From Anarhynchus alexandrinus (lineage: Eukaryota > Chordata > Aves > Charadriiformes > Charadriidae), in assembly GCA_008711295.1 (NCBI GenBank), contig VUYV01000008.1:1493588-1557587 (forward strand): a DNA stretch of 64,000 nucleotides, written 5' to 3'. The notes beneath the pieces were generated by a model that saw nothing but the letters and a program-made list of their open reading frames with translations, was not told where the DNA came from and did not search any database. The translations under genes were made by a program, and so were the position numbers. The number at the start of each line of letters is the position of its first letter. Positions within the stretch are counted from its first letter, which is position 1. Positions 60,001-64,000 of the stretch are shown here, one piece after another.

Positions 60001-61014
60001 CAAGTCAATAGAACGTTTTCTGTGAGATCTTACGACTATCCTGTACTTTTATGTATAAAGTTCTTTTGCTCTTTCCTTTGAATAGGGTACATCATTTACT
60101 ACAGTACAGATGTGAATGCTGAAATACACGATTGGGTCATTGAACCCGTCGTGGGCAACAGACTGACCCATCAGATCCAAGAATTGACCCTTGATACGCC
60201 GTATTATTTCAAGATTCAGGCCCGCAACTCGAAGGGCATGGGGCCTATGTCCGAGGCGGTTCAGTTCAGAACCCCAAAAGGTAAACTGTCACATATCGTG
60301 AAATATCTTCCTCCTCGTTTTCTGAATGCAGCCCCTATAAGGATAAGATACCGGTAGCATGAATTTTACATTTAAATTAGAAAAGACGGGAAGATAATGG
60401 AGTTTGACTAGAATGAAATTTTCGATTGGGTTGCTCTTGTATGCAGTTAATGCATATGCAAATGCTGCTCAGCTGTTTGATTAATTGTGTTGTTTCAAAA
60501 TGACTGGTGGGCACTTAGGTCACGTAGTTATTAATGCTGTGGGTCCACATCCTGAATGTGCTTTTTAAAAGCAGTTTGTAGTTGCTTTAAGATTGTAGCT
60601 CTTGTGTGTGACACCTGCTGAGGATGAGGGGGTGCGAAGCGGCGGAGTCAGGAGCCGGCAGCACAGCTGCGCGCTGGGGACTCCGGTCACGGAGCGGGAA
60701 CTGGTGTCACACAACAGGCTCCCAGATCAAGAGCTGCCTGGTGATGGGTGACTGGAGAGACGGTATGAATGCAGGATAGCTTGGAAAAAAGTACTCTAAG
60801 GAAAGGTGAATAATAAAAGTAATGAGTAGATTTTCTAACAGTACTTTTTCCAAATGAGTACTGGTGGTTAGAAACAGGAGCTCTGGCCAGTCTGCTTATG
60901 CTGTGTGAAATTCTGTCCCTTACGCCTTCAAACCTTGTGATCTTTCTCTTGTTTTTTCCTTCCCTGTGCTTGTCCCGCTAGCTGAATCCTCAGATAAAAT
61001 GCCTAACGATCAAG
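2846..61014 (+). CDS. NEO1: Neogenin, central part of the gene (16 exons, Ig4 to membrane-proximal linker)
   Basis: Sixteen exons on the + strand splice into one open frame of 725 codons. The joined exons are 2846-3000, 3995-4115, 28742-28901, 34529-34683, 36297-36445, 37480-37618, 41741-41790, 42691-42835, 44250-44360, 47981-48175, 48996-49091, 50249-50472, 54187-54325, 56977-57084, 60086-60280 and 60982-61014. Partial codons 1-92 form Ig4, 93-197 FN1, 198-293 FN2, 294-395 FN3, 396-492 FN4, 493-613 FN5, 614-714 FN6 and 715-725 the start of the linker. I recognise the protein as neogenin rather than its paralogue DCC from segments such as [35 protein letters not shown] and [15 protein letters not shown] [11 protein letters not shown]. 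Neogenin is a single-pass cell-surface receptor for netrins and RGMs and a BMP co-receptor, acting in axon guidance, adhesion and iron regulation. In the family, FN4-FN5 contact netrin and FN5-FN6 bind RGM. Full-length vertebrate neogenin has roughly 1,460 residues, so about half is here. The start codon, transmembrane segment and stop lie outside. Confidence 0.96.
3001..3994 (+). other. NEO1: Intron splitting Ig4
   Basis: A 994-nt intron with GTAAGT donor and a TTGCTCTTCAG acceptor. It contains one CR1 3' fragment (listed separately). I see nothing else in it. Confidence 0.85.
3383..3518 (+). mobile_element. CR1 LINE 3'-end fragment
   Basis: About 136 bp resembling the last part of avian CR1: a GGTTGGACAGGGCT-like stretch, GTTGGACTAGACGACCTTTAA, then GGTCCCTTCCAA and a decayed tail (ATTCTATAAAATC). 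It is 5'-truncated, diverged and in sense orientation within the intron. Confidence 0.85.
3995..4115 (+). CDS. NEO1: NEO1 exon: second half of Ig4
   Basis: The acceptor AG is at 3993-3994 and the exon is 121 nt, starting in phase 0 with [25 protein letters not shown] carries the second Ig cysteine in the Y-x-C context typical of Ig domains, and [15 protein letters not shown] forms the last strand. It exits in phase 1 with a single G before the donor GTAAG at 4116. That G joins the next exon 24.6 kb downstream to give Ala. Confidence 0.95.
4116..8889 (+). other. NEO1: Large Ig4-FN1 intron, 5' part
   Basis: The start of the 24.6-kb intron (4116-28741). The sequence is AT-rich with short A and T runs. 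I see no exon-like coding segment, RNA gene or clearly identifiable repeat in this stretch. Confidence 0.6.
8890..10450 (+). mobile_element. CR1 LINE relic, endonuclease/RT junction to 3' end
   Basis: A decayed CR1 in sense orientation. From about 8890 it shows the region before the reverse transcriptase ([15 protein letters not shown], [15 protein letters not shown]). Near 9385 and 9505 come HGFTKGK- and FSKAFDT-like RT motifs, then [21 protein letters not shown] and an ISDLEEG segment. It ends with a CR1 3' end and an ATTCTATGATTC tail at about 10450. It has stops, frameshifts and internal losses; RT block 5 (normally FADD) is degraded to FAGYTRL. It shares about 300 bp with the minus-strand relic at 24810-25745. 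Confidence 0.85.
10451..11364 (+). other. Intron segment without recognised features
   Basis: Intronic sequence between two CR1 relics. A 98-codon open frame at 10796-11092 has no recognisable domain and is probably chance. Confidence 0.5.
11365..11650 (-). mobile_element. Ancient CR1-type LINE RT fragment, antisense
   Basis: Read on the minus strand this gives [17 protein letters not shown], matching the conserved LINE reverse-transcriptase block (YLDFSKAFD followed by a histidine). [11 protein letters not shown] segment like the CR1 NWLxxRxQRVVxxG region follows, then a SGV stretch. It is strongly diverged, so it is much older than the intact copy at 34822. Boundaries are approximate. Confidence 0.75.
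11651..18254 (+). other. NEO1: Intron segment, mostly unique sequence
   Basis: About 6.6 kb of intron. No coding exon, RNA gene or clear transposon was recognised. It holds a GC/CpG-rich patch at 16830-16945, a G-rich run near 15575-15590 and a small palindrome with short repeats at 15102-15158, described under findings. Confidence 0.55.
18255..18318 (+). mobile_element. Short CR1 3'-end fragment
   Basis: About 60 bp matching the extreme 3' end of CR1: TTGGACTCGGTCATCTTAAA, then GGTCTTTTCCAACCTAAATGA and TTCTAGG. It is 5'-truncated and in sense orientation. It is too short to assign to a subfamily. Confidence 0.75.
18319..21299 (+). other. NEO1: Intron segment without recognised features
   Basis: About 3 kb of intron with several open frames (for example 18429-18908) that resemble no protein family. 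No repeat is clearly identifiable. Confidence 0.5.
21300..21396 (+). mobile_element. MIR-like ancient SINE fragment
   Basis: The stretch ATGAGGTAGGT, a diverged spacer, TATACATATGAGGGAGCAGA, GGCACAGGGAATTGGACACG and TCCCAGGTCATTCAG parallels the MIR 3' half in order. In MIR these are a gaggtaggt block, a tttacagatgaggaaactgaggcacag block, then cttgcccaaggtcacacag. A TTTGGCAGGCACTGT segment near 21187 may belong to the 5' part. It is identified by eye and heavily diverged. Confidence 0.5.
21397..24809 (+). other. NEO1: Intron segment, mostly unique sequence
   Basis: About 3.4 kb with no recognised exon or transposon. An AT-rich, homeodomain-site-like stretch lies near 23150-23240 (see findings). 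The minus-strand 204-codon open frame at 21917-22531 has no recognisable domain. Confidence 0.5.
24810..25745 (-). mobile_element. CR1 LINE relic, antisense, with internal tandem duplication
   Basis: Read on the minus strand from 25745 this is CR1-like: a frame ending in [16 protein letters not shown], followed by a basic stretch typical of the region between endonuclease and RT. Next come [19 protein letters not shown] and [11 protein letters not shown], then IFISDLEEG and [13 protein letters not shown] segments. It has lost large internal parts. The segment at about 24818-25130 is closely related, in opposite orientation, to 9560-9870. Part of the relic (25225-25634) is a 205-bp tandem duplication. 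Confidence 0.8.
25225..25634. repeat. Tandem duplication of a 205-bp unit
   Basis: Two adjacent copies, 25225-25429 and 25430-25634, each begin CTGTGCTTAGGCTGGGCCA and end CATGCTCAAGTT. The only difference I see is CCAGCAG versus CCAGGAG. The unit lies within the antisense CR1 relic. Near-identity inside an old repeat implies a recent duplication or an assembly artefact. Confidence 0.95.
25818..26132 (+). mobile_element. CR1 LINE 3' end
   Basis: A 5'-truncated CR1 3' region of about 315 bp. It begins GGAGAGGGACTTTTTACAAG, runs through GGTTGCCCAGAGAAGCTGTG and GGTTGGACGGGGCTTGGAG, and ends in CCTTCCAACCTAACCCATTC and TGTGATTCTGTG. It is the same subfamily type as the copy at 34822-35893, but with a short duplicated or altered stretch (GGGGAGCCATCTCCAAGGGA). 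Confidence 0.92.
26133..28741 (+). other. NEO1: Ig4-FN1 intron, 3' part
   Basis: About 2.6 kb of intron with nothing recognised. It ends in a T-rich tract (28550-28630) and a pyrimidine stretch leading to the acceptor TGACCATCTAG at 28741. Confidence 0.6.
28742..28901 (+). CDS. NEO1: NEO1 exon: Ig4-FN1 linker and first half of FN1
   Basis: The acceptor AG is at 28740-28741 and the exon is 160 nt. With the carried-in G it reads [20 protein letters not shown], then [20 protein letters not shown] with the FN3 core tryptophan, and [19 protein letters not shown] contains an N-glycosylation sequon. It exits in phase 2 (AG|G, Arg) before the donor GTAAAG at 28902. A second AG at 28770-28771 after CCATTGCCTTC is an in-frame alternative acceptor (see findings). 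Confidence 0.95.
28902..34528 (+). other. NEO1: Intron splitting FN1
   Basis: A 5.6-kb intron with GTAAAG donor and a TTTCCTAAAG acceptor. It contains short low-complexity runs: a run of A near 30440 and ten G at about 31892-31901. It also has a 19-bp direct repeat at 29424-29466. I recognised no transposon and no exon. Confidence 0.6.
34529..34683 (+). CDS. NEO1: NEO1 exon: second half of FN1
   Basis: The acceptor AG is at 34527-34528 and the exon is 155 nt. The first G completes Arg, followed by [40 protein letters not shown] and [11 protein letters not shown]. The Y-x-F-R-V and GPGESS segments are the typical F and G strands of an FN3 domain. NTS is a possible glycosylation site. It exits in phase 1 before GTAAG at 34684. 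A young CR1 begins only about 140 nt downstream. Confidence 0.95.
34684..34821 (+). other. NEO1: Short intron segment between donor and CR1
   Basis: Unique intron sequence between the FN1 donor and the CR1 insertion. The upstream part of the LINE open frame (34729-34821) is host sequence, not LINE. Confidence 0.6.
34822..35893 (+). mobile_element. CR1 LINE, 5'-truncated, open reverse-transcriptase frame
   Basis: About 1.07 kb of CR1 in sense orientation. LINE homology starts near 34822 with [16 protein letters not shown], the conserved RT block. [12 protein letters not shown] follows, with the catalytic FADD intact, then [35 protein letters not shown] and [17 protein letters not shown]. The frame is open to 35535, so this is the youngest LINE in the window. 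The 3' end is the avian CR1 type (GGTTGCCCAGAGAAGCTGTG, then TAACCTAAACCATTCTATGA). The endonuclease and ORF1 are missing, so it cannot move by itself. A second CR1 3' end is nested inside at 35757-35847. Confidence 0.95.
35757..35847 (-). mobile_element. CR1 3' end nested inside another CR1, opposite orientation
   Basis: The sequence CACAGAATCACAGAATGG, then GGTTGGAAGGGACCTCTGG and AGATCATCTAGTCCAACCCC, is the reverse complement of an avian CR1 3' end. It interrupts the host CR1 between GGGGTTGGAACT and CGATGATCTTCAAGG, which are contiguous in related copies. AACT occurs at both junctions and may be a short target-site duplication. Confidence 0.9.
35894..36296 (+). other. NEO1: Intron segment between CR1 and FN2 exon
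   Basis: About 400 bp of unique intron ending in the acceptor TTCCGTTTCAG at 36296. Nothing else was recognised. Confidence 0.7.
36297..36445 (+). CDS. NEO1: NEO1 exon: first half of FN2
   Basis: The exon is 149 nt and enters in phase 1. With the carried-in G it reads [40 protein letters not shown] and [17 protein letters not shown] holds the FN3 core tryptophan, and [12 protein letters not shown] is the typical C-strand region. It ends with a complete codon (phase 0) before the donor GTACGG at 36446. Confidence 0.95.
36446..37479 (+). other. NEO1: Intron splitting FN2
   Basis: A 1,034-nt AT-rich intron with GTACGG donor and TTTGTGAACAG acceptor. No repeat or RNA gene was recognised. Confidence 0.8.
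37480..37618 (+). CDS. NEO1: NEO1 exon: second half of FN2
   Basis: The exon is 139 nt and enters in phase 0 with [40 protein letters not shown] and VRTLSD follow. The Y-S-F-R-V-V-A-Y-N strand and GPGVST loop are typical of FN3. It exits in phase 1 with a single G before the donor GTAAGC at 37619. Confidence 0.95.
37619..38429 (+). other. NEO1: FN2-FN3 intron, 5' part
   Basis: AT-rich intron without recognised features upstream of a long ancient CR1 relic. Confidence 0.6.
38430..40130 (-). mobile_element. Long ancient CR1-type LINE relic, antisense
   Basis: About 1.7 kb whose + strand resembles the complement of old sauropsid CR1 ORF2, colinear over several blocks. These are ATCCACAATATCAAGTGG near 38460, ACTCCTCATTTTAGAGACCT near 38600 and ATGAATTTCATCTGTCACTT near 38960. 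Later blocks are TTTGCCACCTCACTGCTCAT near 39053, TTTTAACCAGTTGTTTATCC near 39184, GGATGAATAACATCGAACCC near 39525 and TACCTTTAGCTTCTATTTAA near 40067. It has no usable frame and is strongly diverged, consistent with an insertion much older than the avian CR1 copies. Boundaries are approximate. Confidence 0.75.
40131..41740 (+). other. NEO1: FN2-FN3 intron, 3' part
   Basis: About 1.6 kb with nothing recognised, ending in the acceptor AATGTTTCTAG at 41740. Confidence 0.6.
41741..41790 (+). CDS. NEO1: NEO1 exon: short 50-nt exon at the start of FN3 domain 3
   Basis: A small exon. With the carried-in G it reads [17 protein letters not shown], the first strand of the third FN3 domain. NLT is a possible N-glycosylation sequon. 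It ends with a complete AAG codon before the donor GTAAGA at 41791. The third FN3 domain is the only one here split over three exons. This exon lies in an open frame too short to stand out without its neighbours. Confidence 0.93.
41791..42690 (+). other. NEO1: Intron inside FN3 domain 3 (first)
   Basis: A 900-nt intron with GTAAGA donor and CTGCCTTCCACAG acceptor. No repeat was recognised. Confidence 0.8.
42691..42835 (+). CDS. NEO1: NEO1 exon: middle of FN3 domain 3
   Basis: The exon is 145 nt and enters in phase 0: [40 protein letters not shown] and [15 protein letters not shown] contains the core FN3 tryptophan, and [10 protein letters not shown] is the C-strand region. It exits in phase 1 before the donor GTGAG at 42836, an acceptable but less common donor. 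Confidence 0.95.
42836..44249 (+). other. NEO1: Intron inside FN3 domain 3 (second)
   Basis: A 1.4-kb intron. It holds a 16-bp GT repeat at 42910-42925, a 19-nt pseudo-exon at 43613-43631 and a possible decayed CR1 tail near 43984. Confidence 0.75.
43984..44015 (+). mobile_element. Possible decayed CR1 3' tail
   Basis: CCTAAATGAGTCTATGATGC followed by TGTGATTCTC resembles the last 30 bases of CR1. The upstream sequence is not clearly CR1, so this could be chance. Confidence 0.3.
44250..44360 (+). CDS. NEO1: NEO1 exon: end of FN3 domain 3
   Basis: The acceptor AG is at 44248-44249 and the exon is 111 nt. It reads [20 protein letters not shown] and [16 protein letters not shown], with the Y-x-F-R-V-A-A strand and a GTGPATDW G-strand region. 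NGT is a possible glycosylation site. It exits in phase 1 before the donor GTAAGA at 44361. Confidence 0.95.
44361..47980 (+). other. NEO1: FN3-FN4 intron
   Basis: A 3.6-kb intron with GTAAGA donor and CTTTAACAG acceptor. It has a CTTTT-type pyrimidine tract at 45090-45119 followed by one ambiguous base (N) at 45120. No transposon or exon was recognised. Confidence 0.7.
45090..45120. repeat. CTTTT-type microsatellite with one ambiguous base
   Basis: A run of CTTTT units and longer T runs ends at an N at 45120, the only ambiguous base I noticed. The true tract length is uncertain. Confidence 0.85.
47981..48175 (+). CDS. NEO1: NEO1 exon: main part of FN4
   Basis: The exon is 195 nt and enters in phase 1 (G|AA, Glu). 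[20 protein letters not shown] leads into [20 protein letters not shown], with the core tryptophan, then [20 protein letters not shown] and TIENL. Conservation with other vertebrate neogenins appears very high. FN4 is part of the netrin-contact region in the DCC/neogenin family. It exits in phase 1 before GTAAGG at 48176. Confidence 0.95.
48176..48995 (+). other. NEO1: Intron splitting FN4
   Basis: An 820-nt intron with a strong pyrimidine tract before the acceptor TTTAG at 48995. It contains a perfect 10-bp hairpin at 48835-48858 (see findings). Confidence 0.8.
48996..49091 (+). CDS. NEO1: NEO1 exon: end of FN4
   Basis: The exon is 96 nt and enters in phase 1 (G|AT, Asp): [20 protein letters not shown], then [12 protein letters not shown]. 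It forms the F and G strands of FN4. It exits in phase 1 before GTAAAG at 49092, where the variable FN4-FN5 linker begins. Both phases are 1, so it is symmetric, although skipping it would remove part of a domain. Confidence 0.95.
49092..50248 (+). other. NEO1: FN4-FN5 intron
   Basis: A 1.16-kb intron ending CAATTCCCTAG at 50248. The last 150 bases are pyrimidine-rich and carry several YCAY tetramers. An open frame at 50005-50496 runs through the intron end into the exon and is not a separate gene. Confidence 0.8.
50249..50472 (+). CDS. NEO1: NEO1 exon: FN4-FN5 linker and first part of FN5
   Basis: The longest exon here (224 nt), entering in phase 1. [20 protein letters not shown] is the long linker, then [40 protein letters not shown] and [21 protein letters not shown] holds the FN3 core tryptophan. 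It ends with a complete AAG codon before an unusual donor, GTATTG at 50473. An in-frame alternative acceptor AG at 50295-50296 would drop 16 residues of the linker. FN5 contributes to netrin and RGM binding in the family. Confidence 0.95.
50473..54186 (+). other. NEO1: Intron splitting FN5
   Basis: A 3.7-kb intron with GTATTG donor and a CTTTGTTTTTCTTTCAG acceptor. It contains a long T-rich tract at 53898-53929. No transposon or exon was recognised. Confidence 0.7.
54187..54325 (+). CDS. NEO1: NEO1 exon: second part of FN5
   Basis: The exon is 139 nt and enters in phase 0: [40 protein letters not shown] and GTTFEL. NAT is a glycosylation sequon. [16 protein letters not shown] is the E-F strand region, and SSTWSMT is the WS-like motif common in FN3 domains. 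It exits in phase 1 before the donor GTACTC at 54326, another weak donor. Confidence 0.95.
54326..56976 (+). other. NEO1: FN5-FN6 intron
   Basis: A 2.65-kb intron with GTACTC donor and GGTTTCTTTGCAG acceptor. One MIR/CORE-SINE-like stretch lies near 55970. Nothing else was recognised. Confidence 0.7.
55968..56041 (+). mobile_element. Possible MIR/CORE-SINE-like fragment
   Basis: CTTACATGCAGAAAGCACTG followed by TGTAAGCACTAAGTGTTACT resembles the CORE-SINE block in which a cttactatgtgc stretch precedes a gcactgtgctaagcgct stretch. It is short and diverged, so chance similarity is possible. Confidence 0.35.
56977..57084 (+). CDS. NEO1: NEO1 exon: first part of FN6
   Basis: The exon is 108 nt and enters in phase 1 (G|TT, Val): [20 protein letters not shown], then [28 protein letters not shown] holds the core tryptophan. 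It exits in phase 1 before GTGCAG at 57085. FN6, with FN5, forms the RGM-binding surface in the family. Confidence 0.95.
57085..60085 (+). other. NEO1: Intron splitting FN6
   Basis: A 3-kb intron with GTGCAG donor and CTTTCCTTTGAATAG acceptor. It has an alternating TA/CA tract at 59074-59104, a GC-rich segment with an 8-bp palindrome at 58023-58040 and a TAATTA-rich stretch at 58790-59030. No transposon was recognised. Confidence 0.7.
60086..60280 (+). CDS. NEO1: NEO1 exon: second part of FN6
   Basis: The exon is 195 nt and enters in phase 1 (G|GG, Gly): [60 protein letters not shown] and FRTPK. It contains the C through G strands of FN6, with the typical tyrosine-rich C strand and GMGPMSE turn. 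It exits in phase 1 before GTAAAC at 60281. This is the last complete domain before the juxtamembrane linker. Confidence 0.95.
60281..60981 (+). other. NEO1: Intron between FN6 and the linker microexon
   Basis: A 701-nt intron with GTAAAC donor and TTGTCCCGCTAG acceptor. A cluster at 60451-60490 contains an octamer ATGCAAAT, an E-box CAGCTG and a TTAATTG (see findings). Confidence 0.8.
60982..61014 (+). CDS. NEO1: NEO1 microexon: start of the membrane-proximal linker (33 nt)
   Basis: The acceptor AG is at 60980-60981. With the carried-in G the exon reads [11 protein letters not shown] (11 residues), matching the [11 protein letters not shown] segment I recall from mammalian neogenin. Entry and exit are both phase 1 and the length is a multiple of three, so it can be included or skipped without changing frame. 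The donor is GTAAAT at 61015. The next exons (linker, transmembrane helix) are not in the window. Confidence 0.93.
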
Positions 61015-64000
61015 GTAAATGAATAGCCATGCTTTCTCTTTTATTCCATCCTTCACTCATTTTGTTTTTCCTGTCCGTGTGCTGTTGCATTTCCTAAATG
61101 AAACAAATATCTGCTGCGGTAACTGTAAATGAGCAAGTTCCTGCTGTGCTTTTAATAGTGGAAGAACTGGAAGTCCCATTTGTGGTTTGGGTGTTAGGAA
61201 TATAAAGTGATCTCTGTAGTCAGATGTCACATGAAGGGACGAGTGGGTTGTGCCAGAGCCAAATCATTGTGTCAAAATGAATTTGGATTCAGTGATAGTC
61301 CAGCCAGCCTCCGACCGGCGATGCACGATCTCAGCACGTAGAGGAGGAAGATCAAACAGATACCTAATTAGCACAAGTGCTGTTTTGTGAGCTCTACATC
61401 TGTAATTGTTTTCATAATAAAGGAAAGTGTGTCTGCTTTAGAAAGTTTTTTTGCAAGAGAGAATCTGCTTGTCAGCTCATTTAGACTCCAGACTCTCCTG
61501 AAGAGCACAGCATTAGCTACTAAAAGCCTTAAGGTTTTAAAATGCTCGCTTGAAAAATGGTAGCTTTGAGTTTACTACATTGAATTATAAGGTGAATGTC
61601 CCAGGGCTATTTTTGCTTTCTTCCAAATAACATACAAGTGCAATAAAAAGGGGAAGAATTAGTCTAAAGGGATGAGTTTAAAAGGACATTGGCAAGCGGC
61701 TCAGACATACAATTACAGAGATCCTAAAGGGCTTGAGAATGAGCTTTTTTTTTTTAACTTGCTTTTCAACTTGTTACTTAGAAGTAATTTATTAAATATG
61801 CTTTTACCTTCTGTGTACCAAATCGTGCTGATACTAGGCAGTTACGGAGTAAATTCATATCCAGACTTGTATAAGGGCGATGCTAAGAGAGATTCAGGCT
61901 TGTTGGCGGGGAAGCAGATGCTCACCATGTCATCAGGAGGGGAAGCGACTAGGGGAACGTTAAAAGGTTTTATTTAACAGTTGGTGTTTTCTCTTCTGTG
62001 CTATTCTAACCTCAGCAGATAGCTAAATCTTCTCATGCAGCGTTATCATCTTAAAGTAAGATATTTTTCTGGTAACAATTTGATGAAAATTTATAAAATC
62101 ATATAATTTATAGATCATAAAACCCTACAGAAAAGCCATGAGAGTTTTGGGTCAGAATTCCTATAAGAACACTCGGAGATTATAAATCGTGGCGGCAGGT
62201 TAAATGTAGAAAAGGAGAAGACGAGACGAAGAGCAGAACAGGCTGCTCTGTGACAAGATCACTAAATCGCAGAACCGTGTCCTTCAGGAAATAGCGGACA
62301 AGTTACTCTGGACTGGAAGGAACAAAACCACAATGGGATTGCGTCTGCAGCCTTAGTGGTTCTGTCTTATTTTTTCTCTCCCCTACTTGCGTGTTTTCCT
62401 TCTGTACGCAGCACACCATACTGTTCTCCCACACCCCTCTAGACCACAGAACTTGTATTTAGGAGCAGGTAGTGGCTGTTGCCGTCAGGCTTCAAGGAGT
62501 CGCACTGGCCTAGCACAAAGCACAGGTTAAGGTGTTTAATCACAGTAAAACTGCCCTAAAGTAACACAAAGGAAAAATACGTTGTCTGGCTGCAGATACC
62601 TAATGGGTTAACATGGAGACTGACAAGCTAAAAAAACCCCAATTTCAAGTAAATGTTTTCTTAAACTGTTCCTTAATATAGAAGGAAATGGAAAACCTCA
62701 ACAACAAACTGTGTAAGAGCCAGGGAAAAAGGCTGCTGTCCGTACAGAAGATGCAGCACGTGCACATGCTTGTTCAGAGTGTGTCATGCAGAAGCAGGGC
62801 TGTCGTGGTGGTGACCAGCTGCTTCCGAGAGAGGCGAGGATTCGCAGCCCTTCTGCCCACAGACACTGCAGAGAAGGGGCAGCTCATCTTTCAGCTTGCC
62901 CTGTGTAAGGGACGAGCTCCCCAGAATTTAGAGGCTAAAGTGTTGATCCCTGGTTTCAGGAGTTAGATACTGAGAAGCGTCTTGGTTAGGTTCCTAAATT
63001 TCATCCTATTTTGAAAACTGGACTTTGTACCTTGTTGTTACCTTTGCTGTTTTGGAAATGTGCGGACACTGCCGCCACGCAGCCGGTGCCAGTGTCGGGC
63101 GTCCCTGAGCTGCCGTGCTCGACAAGGGTTGTGCGCAGGTGGTTATTCCTGAGGATGCCCACACCCTTTGGAAATACGACTGCTTGCCAGAATACTGCTT
63201 TCTCCGTATCACTGCCTTCCAACATTTTTATCATCTAAATATGATGTATATTTAAGATGTATATACTTTGTCACATATACAGACACATCCAGGGGGTGTA
63301 TTAAACCTGCAGGTGGCTGTTCAGGGAATGCAGACCCTGTGATAAACCCCAGCGGCTCAGTGTGTTACACTCACATGTACCACATGGTCCCTGTTGGTCT
63401 GTGCAGGTGATTTTCTCTATCTTATTATCTACTCCCATTATTTTATGTCATCTGTTAACTTCAGTAGCAATTATTTTAATTTTCTTTCACGGTGTTATTA
63501 AGGATATTGAATTACACTTGGCCAAGCGCAGGTCTTGGCAGAACTCATTAGAAATATCCCTCGTGAATAATGGCTCTGCAATTATAATTCTTATTCTTAT
63601 CAGTTAATTAGTTGTTAATCTTGTTAATATGTGCCACATTGCTTTTTTATGACGCTATTTTTAACAAAGCATTGTAGTCAGTCAAATGTTTTATGGAAAT
63701 CTAAATATAGTATGTCTGCATAGTTACTGTTACCAACCAAATTTATAGTCTGACATTTAGTTTGTTTGAAAATACCGGTTTTCAATAAAACAGAAGGATG
63801 GGCATAAAGTATGTCACCATCCCCTAACTGTCACCTTTTCCATGATCTCACCTATGTTAAGGCTTCAGCTGCTCCACTAAAAATGCATAGAGTGTCTACT
63901 TGTCCTTTTAAAATACTGTCAGTTGTTTTTATTCCTCCCTTCTCCTGCAGTTTTTCTGCTGCTCCGGAATATCTTCATCTAGGGGTTTCTTCATGCCTTC
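61015..64000 (+). other. NEO1: Downstream intron (partial)
   Basis: About 3 kb after the microexon. No exon encoding the glycine/serine-rich linker or the transmembrane helix can be read, so this is intron running past the window end. I recognised no repeat or gene. A small CpG-rich patch lies near 63060-63130. Confidence 0.65.

Noticed and set aside
1..64000. CRISPR array, bacterial-type operon, toxin or defence system
   Set aside because: Eukaryotic exon-intron structure throughout; no regularly spaced repeats and no adjacent long prokaryotic-type frames.
1..64000. tRNA, rRNA or other structured RNA genes
   Set aside because: I did not see A/B-box tRNA patterns or rRNA-like sequence on either strand; a covariance-model scan would be needed to exclude small RNAs.
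61015..64000. Transmembrane or cytoplasmic NEO1 exons near the window end
   Set aside because: No frame encodes the Gly/Ser linker or a hydrophobic helix with splice sites; the hydrophobic frame at 63362-63607 is AT-rich intron without acceptor or donor context.

Overview
The window is vertebrate nuclear DNA, almost certainly from a bird. It holds the middle part of one large multi-exon gene on the + strand, which I recognise as NEO1 (neogenin), a DCC-family receptor for netrins and repulsive guidance molecules. Sixteen coding exons can be read between 2846 and 61014. All have AG acceptors and GT donors, and all join in one frame. Together they give 2,175 coding bases (725 codons) with no stop. 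The order is the fourth immunoglobulin domain, six fibronectin type III (FN3) domains, and the first 11 residues of the membrane-proximal linker. The signal peptide and Ig1-3 lie upstream of the window. The transmembrane segment and cytoplasmic tail lie downstream.

The rest is intron. The largest intron, 4116-28741, is 24.6 kb and separates Ig4 from FN1. The others run from about 0.7 to 5.6 kb. The case for a bird rests on CR1 LINEs. Several are 5'-truncated, with the avian-type 3' end (a TTCCAACC-like stretch followed by ATTCTRTG repeats). The youngest, at 34822-35893, keeps an open reverse-transcriptase frame and carries a second CR1 3' end inserted in the opposite direction. Older relics lie at 8890-10450 (+), 24810-25745 (-, with a 205-bp tandem duplication), 11365-11650 (-) and 38430-40130 (-). 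The last is a long, strongly diverged copy of an old sauropsid CR1 type. Short MIR/CORE-SINE-like pieces lie near 21300 and 55980.

Domain boundaries fall between phase-1 introns, so each Ig or FN3 module is a symmetric exon group. This fits the modular splicing of the DCC/neogenin family. Three linkers carry in-frame alternative-splicing candidates: a downstream acceptor removing 30 nt between Ig4 and FN1, a downstream acceptor removing 48 nt between FN4 and FN5, and a 33-nt microexon after FN6. A 19-nt pseudo-exon with good splice signals lies in the FN3-3 region and would act as a poison exon if used.

I found no second protein-coding gene, RNA gene, CRISPR array or new system. The other long open frames look like chance frames or LINE remnants. 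Identifications rest on recognising protein and repeat sequence by eye; no database search was run.
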